From contig NZ_JAKZGS010000004.1 of the NCBI RefSeq assembly GCF_022549695.1, forward strand, positions 295,756 to 359,755: a DNA stretch of 64,000 nucleotides, written 5' to 3'. Made by a program: the position numbers and the translations under genes. This stretch comes from Belliella calami. GTDB lineage: Bacteria; Bacteroidota; Bacteroidia; Cytophagales; Cyclobacteriaceae. Positions within the stretch are counted from its first letter, which is position 1, and every line of letters begins with the position of its first letter. This document shows, in pieces, positions 60,081 through 64,000 of the stretch. Below the pieces are notes generated by a model that was given only the letters and a program-made list of their open reading frames with translations, made no database searches and had not been told where the DNA came from.

Positions 60081-60420
60081 TTTTTTATGGTTTTCCTTTT
60101 AATTGATTGCGTTTTTTAGATAGTTTTTTTGGGTAGATTATATTCAATTTGGCCTAAGTTAAAGATTTCATGCCGATAATAAAACCATATTTCGGACAAT
60201 AAGTCTGATTTTATGACAAGTTGCTTATGTTTGTAGAACCATCTACCCTTGGTTTGGTTTTTGAATTAAGGTTTTTTCCTTAATTCTACCAGTAGGATTA
60301 ATTTGGTGAATGAATGTTATAATTTAGCTTCCCATCACTAATTGGAAAAAGTAGTTTGAGCTCTCTATAGGTAGAGTTCCATTTATGATGGCAAGTAATG
60401 AGCAATTGAGATTTAGTAAA
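60081..60420. other. non-coding gap between sod and dapF
   Basis: This 340-base stretch holds a perfect 9-base hairpin (GAATTAAGG at 60263-60271 and CCTTAATTC at 60278-60286) without a T run. An upstream in-frame ATG at 60385 would add 12 residues to dapF but is not needed. Nothing else is seen. Confidence 0.4.
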
Positions 60421-61200
60421 ATGGAAATATCTTTTTATAAATATCAGGGAACTGGAAATGATTTCGTCATGATTGATGACAGAAGCGAAGTTTTTCCTGA
60501 AGGAGATCTAAATCTCGTACAGCAGCTTTGTGACCGAAAATTCGGGATCGGTGCTGACGGTTTGATTTTGATTAGAAACAAAGAGGGCTATGATTTTGAA
60601 ATGATTTATTTCAATGCGGATGGCTCGCAAAGTATGTGTGGCAATGGAGCGAGATGTGCTGTTGCATTTTCCAACTTCTTGGAAATAGTAGCCTCAGAAG
60701 CATCTTTCCTTGCGATAGATGGTCCACATCAAGCGAAGATTTCAGGTGATATCGTTTCTTTGGGAATGGGGGAAGTAAAAAGTCTTTCCAATTCTGGACA
60801 GGATTTCTTTGTAAATACTGGGTCTCCGCATCATGTCAGATTTGTAGAAGATGTAGCACAATATCCAATAGTGGAAACTGGTGCAGAAATCCGATATAGT
60901 AAAACATATGAACCTGGAGGGACAAATGTGAATTTTGTAACACCACTTTCATCAGATGAAATTCATGTGAGGACTTACGAAAGAGGAGTGGAAAACGAAA
61001 CACTCTCGTGTGGAACTGGTGTCACCGCCTGTGCCCTTGTATATGGATACCAAAATTCCCTCAATGAAGTCAATATCAAAACCCAAGGAGGCAAACTGAA
61101 AGTGAAATTTACAGCTTCGGCAAATGGTTCGTTCAAAAATATCACTTTGATCGGTCCAGCGAAACAGGTTTTCCATGGAAAATGGAAAAGTGACCAATAA
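60421..61200 (+). CDS. dapF: diaminopimelate epimerase
   Basis: DapF converts L,L- to meso-diaminopimelate for peptidoglycan and lysine. The start is taken at the ATG at 60421 (Met-Glu-Ile-Ser-Phe-Tyr-Lys-Tyr-Gln-Gly-Thr-Gly-Asn-Asp-Phe), which gives 259 residues and the standard N-terminus. The two catalytic cysteines are in Met-Cys-Gly-Asn-Gly-Ala-Arg-Cys (about 72-79) and Leu-Ser-Cys-Gly-Thr-Gly (about 196-201). Asp-Gly-x-x-Ser-Met precedes the first as usual. It is followed by secA after 150 bases. Confidence 0.97.
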   Translation: MEISFYKYQGTGNDFVMIDDRSEVFPEGDLNLVQQLCDRKFGIGADGLILIRNKEGYDFEMIYFNADGSQSMCGNGARCAVAFSNFLEIVASEASFLAIDGPHQAKISGDIVSLGMGEVKSLSNSGQDFFVNTGSPHHVRFVEDVAQYPIVETGAEIRYSKTYEPGGTNVNFVTPLSSDEIHVRTYERGVENETLSCGTGVTACALVYGYQNSLNEVNIKTQGGKLKVKFTASANGSFKNITLIGPAKQVFHGKWKSDQ

Positions 61201-61350
61201 AATTTTCCTTTGAAGGTGAAGTATAAATAATTAAAAGAAGAAAAATGGAATTGTGATTTTTGGGTTTTTTAATACCCCAACATTCATTTCCTTATTTTCT
61301 ATTGTAATAAAAACAAAGTAATTTTAAGCCGCAATTATATAAAGCATGAT

Positions 61351-64000
61351 ATGTTAGAAATTATAGCAAAAGGTCTGGCAAAAGTTTTTGGAACTAAGTC
61401 AGATAGAGATATAAAAGAGTTGACTCCGAAAGTAGCGTTGATCAATCAGGAATTTGAGAAACTCAAAAACCTTTCTGATGATGAATTAAGAGGAAAAACA
61501 GCCGAGATCAAGTCAATTATCAACAGTGATTTGAAATCTTTTGATGACAAAATAAAAGGTTTCAGAGACCAAATTGAAGCTTTGGCACCAGATAAAGTCC
61601 ATGAAAAAGATGCTCTTTACAATGAAATCGACAAGACCGAAAAGGAAAGAGATGAAGCCTTGGAAGTTGTATTGGAAAAAGTAATGCCATTGGCTTTTGC
61701 AGTAGTCAAAGAAACAGCCAGAAGATTCAAAGAGGTGGGAAGCCTGAAAGTCAAAGCAAATCTTTATGATAAAGAATTGGCAGTCAAAAAGGCAAACGTT
61801 GAGATAGTAGGAGAAGAGGCTATCTGGCACAACAAGTGGATGGCTGCTGGCACAGAAGTAGTATGGGACATGGTACACTATGATGTACAGCTTATCGGTG
61901 GGATGGTATTGCACAAAGGCAATATTGCTGAGATGGCAACTGGTGAAGGGAAAACTTTGGTTTCTACCTTGCCTTCTTACCTCAATGCTTTAGCGGGAAG
62001 AGGTGTTCACTTGGTAACAGTCAATGATTACCTTGCAAAAAGAGATTCGGAGTGGAATGCGCCACTTTTTGAATTCCACGGATTATCAGTGGACTGTATA
62101 GATAAGTACAAGCCAAATTCCGAAGAAAGAAAAAGAGCTTACAAAGCTGACATCGTCTATGGAACCAACAATGAATTTGGTTTTGATTACCTAAGGGATA
62201 ATATGGCACGAGATGCAGGCGATTTGGTTCAAGGCAAGCATCATTTTGCGATGATAGATGAGGTCGATTCAGTATTGATCGATGATGCTAGGACACCGTT
62301 GATTATTTCTGGCCCTGTTCCAAGAGGTGACGAGCATGAGTTTATGGATATGAAGCCTAGAGTTTCCACTCTGGTAGATGAGCAGCGAAAATTGGTTCAG
62401 GGATATCTTTCTGATGCCAAAAAACTAATTGGTGAGAAAAACGAAAAAGATGGCGGATTGGCACTATTCAGGGCGTTCAGAGGAATGCCAAAATATAAGC
62501 CATTGATCAAATACCTTTCTGAACCAGGGATAAGGGTAATTCTTCAGAAAACAGAAAATTATTACCTTCAAGACAACAAGCGAAATATGCCTGAGGCAGA
62601 TGAGCCGCTTCTGTTTACAATTGAAGAAAAAACAAATGGTGTAGAGCTGACTGACAACGGGATTGAAGTCATCACCAAGAAAAATGAAAACCCAGAATTT
62701 TTTATTCTTCCAGATATCGGAGTAGAAATCGCTGAGATGGAAAAAAATCCAGACTTGGACGATAAGGAAAAATTGATTCGCAAAGAAGAAATCATCAAAG
62801 ATTACGGCGTAAAGGCACAGAGAATTCATACAGTCAACCAGCTATTGAAGGCATACTGTATGTTTGAAAAAGACACTGAGTATATCTTGGTAGATGGAAA
62901 AGTGAAAATTGTCGATGAGCAGACAGGTCGTGTGATGGAAGGAAGAAGATATTCTGATGGTCTTCACCAAGCAATAGAAGCAAAGGAAAATGTGAAAGTG
63001 GAAGATGCTACTCAAACGTATGCTACGATCACTTTGCAGAATTACTTTAGAATGTACCACAAGCTTTCGGGTATGACAGGTACTGCAGAGACAGAAGCAG
63101 GTGAATTCTGGGAAATCTACAAATTGGATGTAGTGGTCATTCCGACCAACAGACCAATAGTAAGACAAGATAGGGACGACAAAGTATACAAGACTGTCCG
63201 TGAGAAATTCAATGCTGTAGCAGATGAAATTGTAGAATTGACAAAAGCTGGAAGGCCAGTACTAGTAGGTACTACTTCAGTAGAGATATCGGAATTGCTC
63301 AGTAGGATGTTGACGATCAAAAAAATCCAACACCAAGTTTTGAATGCGAAGCAACATGCCCGTGAAGCAGATGTGGTCGCTGAGGCAGGTAAACCAGGGA
63401 CGGTCACGATTGCCACCAACATGGCGGGTAGAGGTACTGATATCAAGCTGACGCCTGAATCAAGATCTGCAGGCGGTTTGGCTATCATCGGTACAGAAAG
63501 GCATGAATCAAGAAGGGTCGATCGTCAGTTGAGAGGTAGATCTGGTCGTCAAGGAGATGTAGGTTCATCACAGTTCTTTGTATCGTTGGAAGACAACTTG
63601 ATGCGACTTTTTGGATCTGAAAGAATCGCAAAGCTGATGGATAGAATGGGGCTGGAAGAAGGTGAAGTGATTCAGCATTCCATGATTTCCAAATCCATAG
63701 AAAGAGCTCAGAAAAAAGTAGAAGAGAATAACTTCGGAACAAGAAAGCGTCTTCTTGAGTATGATGATGTGATGAATTCCCAAAGAGAAGTAGTCTATAA
63801 AAGAAGACGAAATGCCTTGATGGGTGAGCGACTGGAGCTCGATATTTTGAATATCATGTACGATGTTTGTTCTGATATCATTCAGATGGCTAAGTCCACT
63901 GAGGATTTGGAGAATTTAAGAATGAATATTTTCAGCTCCTTAGGAATTGACCATCCATTTAGAGCAGAGGATCTTGCCAATAAAGATGTGTATGCATTGA
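61351..64000 (+). CDS. secA: preprotein translocase ATPase SecA (partial, runs off the window)
   Basis: The frame opens at ATG 61351 (Met-Leu-Glu-Ile-Ile-Ala-Lys-Gly-Leu) and is open to the last base, giving 883 residues. SecA pushes unfolded proteins through SecYEG. Seen in order: an N-terminal part with about 65 extra residues before the Trp-His-Asn-Lys-Trp region (a Bacteroidetes feature), Walker A Met-Ala-Thr-Gly-Glu-Gly-Lys-Thr (about 194-201), DEAD motif [13 protein letters not shown] (about 304-316), preprotein cross-linking domain (about 340-570), motor 2 with [10 protein letters not shown] (about 688-697) and [10 protein letters not shown]. The helical wing and C-terminal zinc site lie beyond the window. 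Confidence 0.97.
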   Translation, partial: MLEIIAKGLAKVFGTKSDRDIKELTPKVALINQEFEKLKNLSDDELRGKTAEIKSIINSDLKSFDDKIKGFRDQIEALAPDKVHEKDALYNEIDKTEKERDEALEVVLEKVMPLAFAVVKETARRFKEVGSLKVKANLYDKELAVKKANVEIVGEEAIWHNKWMAAGTEVVWDMVHYDVQLIGGMVLHKGNIAEMATGEGKTLVSTLPSYLNALAGRGVHLVTVNDYLAKRDSEWNAPLFEFHGLSVDCIDKYKPNSEERKRAYKADIVYGTNNEFGFDYLRDNMARDAGDLVQGKHHFAMIDEVDSVLIDDARTPLIISGPVPRGDEHEFMDMKPRVSTLVDEQRKLVQGYLSDAKKLIGEKNEKDGGLALFRAFRGMPKYKPLIKYLSEPGIRVILQKTENYYLQDNKRNMPEADEPLLFTIEEKTNGVELTDNGIEVITKKNENPEFFILPDIGVEIAEMEKNPDLDDKEKLIRKEEIIKDYGVKAQRIHTVNQLLKAYCMFEKDTEYILVDGKVKIVDEQTGRVMEGRRYSDGLHQAIEAKENVKVEDATQTYATITLQNYFRMYHKLSGMTGTAETEAGEFWEIYKLDVVVIPTNRPIVRQDRDDKVYKTVREKFNAVADEIVELTKAGRPVLVGTTSVEISELLSRMLTIKKIQHQVLNAKQHAREADVVAEAGKPGTVTIATNMAGRGTDIKLTPESRSAGGLAIIGTERHESRRVDRQLRGRSGRQGDVGSSQFFVSLEDNLMRLFGSERIAKLMDRMGLEEGEVIQHSMISKSIERAQKKVEENNFGTRKRLLEYDDVMNSQREVVYKRRRNALMGERLELDILNIMYDVCSDIIQMAKSTEDLENLRMNIFSSLGIDHPFRAEDLANKDVYAL

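Noticed and set aside
60263-60286. GAATTAAGG-TTTTTT-CCTTAATTC as terminator or riboswitch
   Set aside because: No T run follows on either strand and no known riboswitch pattern surrounds it.
1-64000. CRISPR array, tRNA, rRNA, prophage or complete insertion sequence
   Set aside because: No regularly spaced repeats, cloverleaf-like segments, rRNA sequence, integrase or full transposase were seen on either strand by reading; a dedicated RNA search could not be run.

Overview
The window looks like chromosomal DNA of a Bacteroidota, most likely a Cytophagia member near Cyclobacteriaceae. The reasons are the moderately AT-rich composition, Bacteroidetes-type promoter elements (TAnnTTTG), weak ribosome-binding sites with several TTG/GTG starts, and lineage-typical genes: TonB receptor with carboxypeptidase-like domain, lamin-tail protein with FlgD-like C-terminus, rbfA-lolE pair, GH3 family protein, DUF2520 protein, long SecA, and a DksA-like protein without its zinc cysteines. 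The taxon is an inference from family knowledge; no rRNA or tRNA gene was found.

Layout. 1-1.5 kb: end of a very AT-rich operon of exported proteins (a lipoprotein with a CxxC motif and a propeller-like protein). 1.7-4.5 kb: a His-rich membrane protein and TonB-dependent receptor under a clear promoter with an overlapping palindromic operator, probably metal uptake, followed by a cluster of palindromic repeats. 5-8.4 kb: ThuA-like protein, THUMP-like methyltransferase and asd on the minus strand. 8.6-13.8 kb: a large lamin-tail surface protein, a small ORF, the DksA-like gene coupled to scpB, and a SprT-like metalloprotein. 13.9-20.4 kb: a plus-strand series with MFS transporter and trehalase, an ORF6N/PLD-like accessory gene, metallophosphoesterase, SDR and VanX-like dipeptidase. 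20.7-26.3 kb: pheS and an RsmB-type methyltransferase (minus), small membrane proteins, prmC, a thiamine-pyrophosphokinase-like protein and a toxin-antitoxin pair. 26.3-30.7 kb: an M19 dipeptidase and a kynurenine cluster (haaO-kynU-kmo).

30.7-31.4 kb is the most striking non-coding locus. It holds a long eroded inverted repeat, three perfect DnaA boxes (TTATCCACA) plus one near-match within 106 bp next to an AT-rich tract, and a MITE-like element. It is a candidate replication origin. 31.4-38.5 kb: membrane protein, rbfA-lolE, GH3, lptB, recJ. 38.8-46.4 kb: a RhuM-family accessory gene, a voltage-gated K+ channel with a C-terminal zinc ribbon, DUF2520, pirin, acyl-ACP desaturase, a propeller lipoprotein and a second M19 dipeptidase. 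46.7-53.5 kb: a tripartite hybrid histidine kinase, a coiled-coil exported protein and clpB. 53.9-64 kb: M20 amidohydrolase and alr, a front-end-type fatty acid desaturase, a MazG-like pyrophosphohydrolase, an exported lipoprotein, a Tat-exported lipoprotein superoxide dismutase, dapF, and secA running off the end.

Functional themes are mostly housekeeping: diaminopimelate/peptidoglycan supply (asd, dapF, alr, VanX-like), protein quality control and export (clpB, secA, lptB, lolE), translation (pheS, prmC, rbfA, RsmB-type) and chromosome biology (scpB, recJ, candidate oriC). Small accessory pieces (ORF6N-PLD, RhuM, toxin-antitoxin, palindromic and MITE-like repeats) lie between the housekeeping blocks. 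I saw no CRISPR array, prophage or complete insertion sequence.
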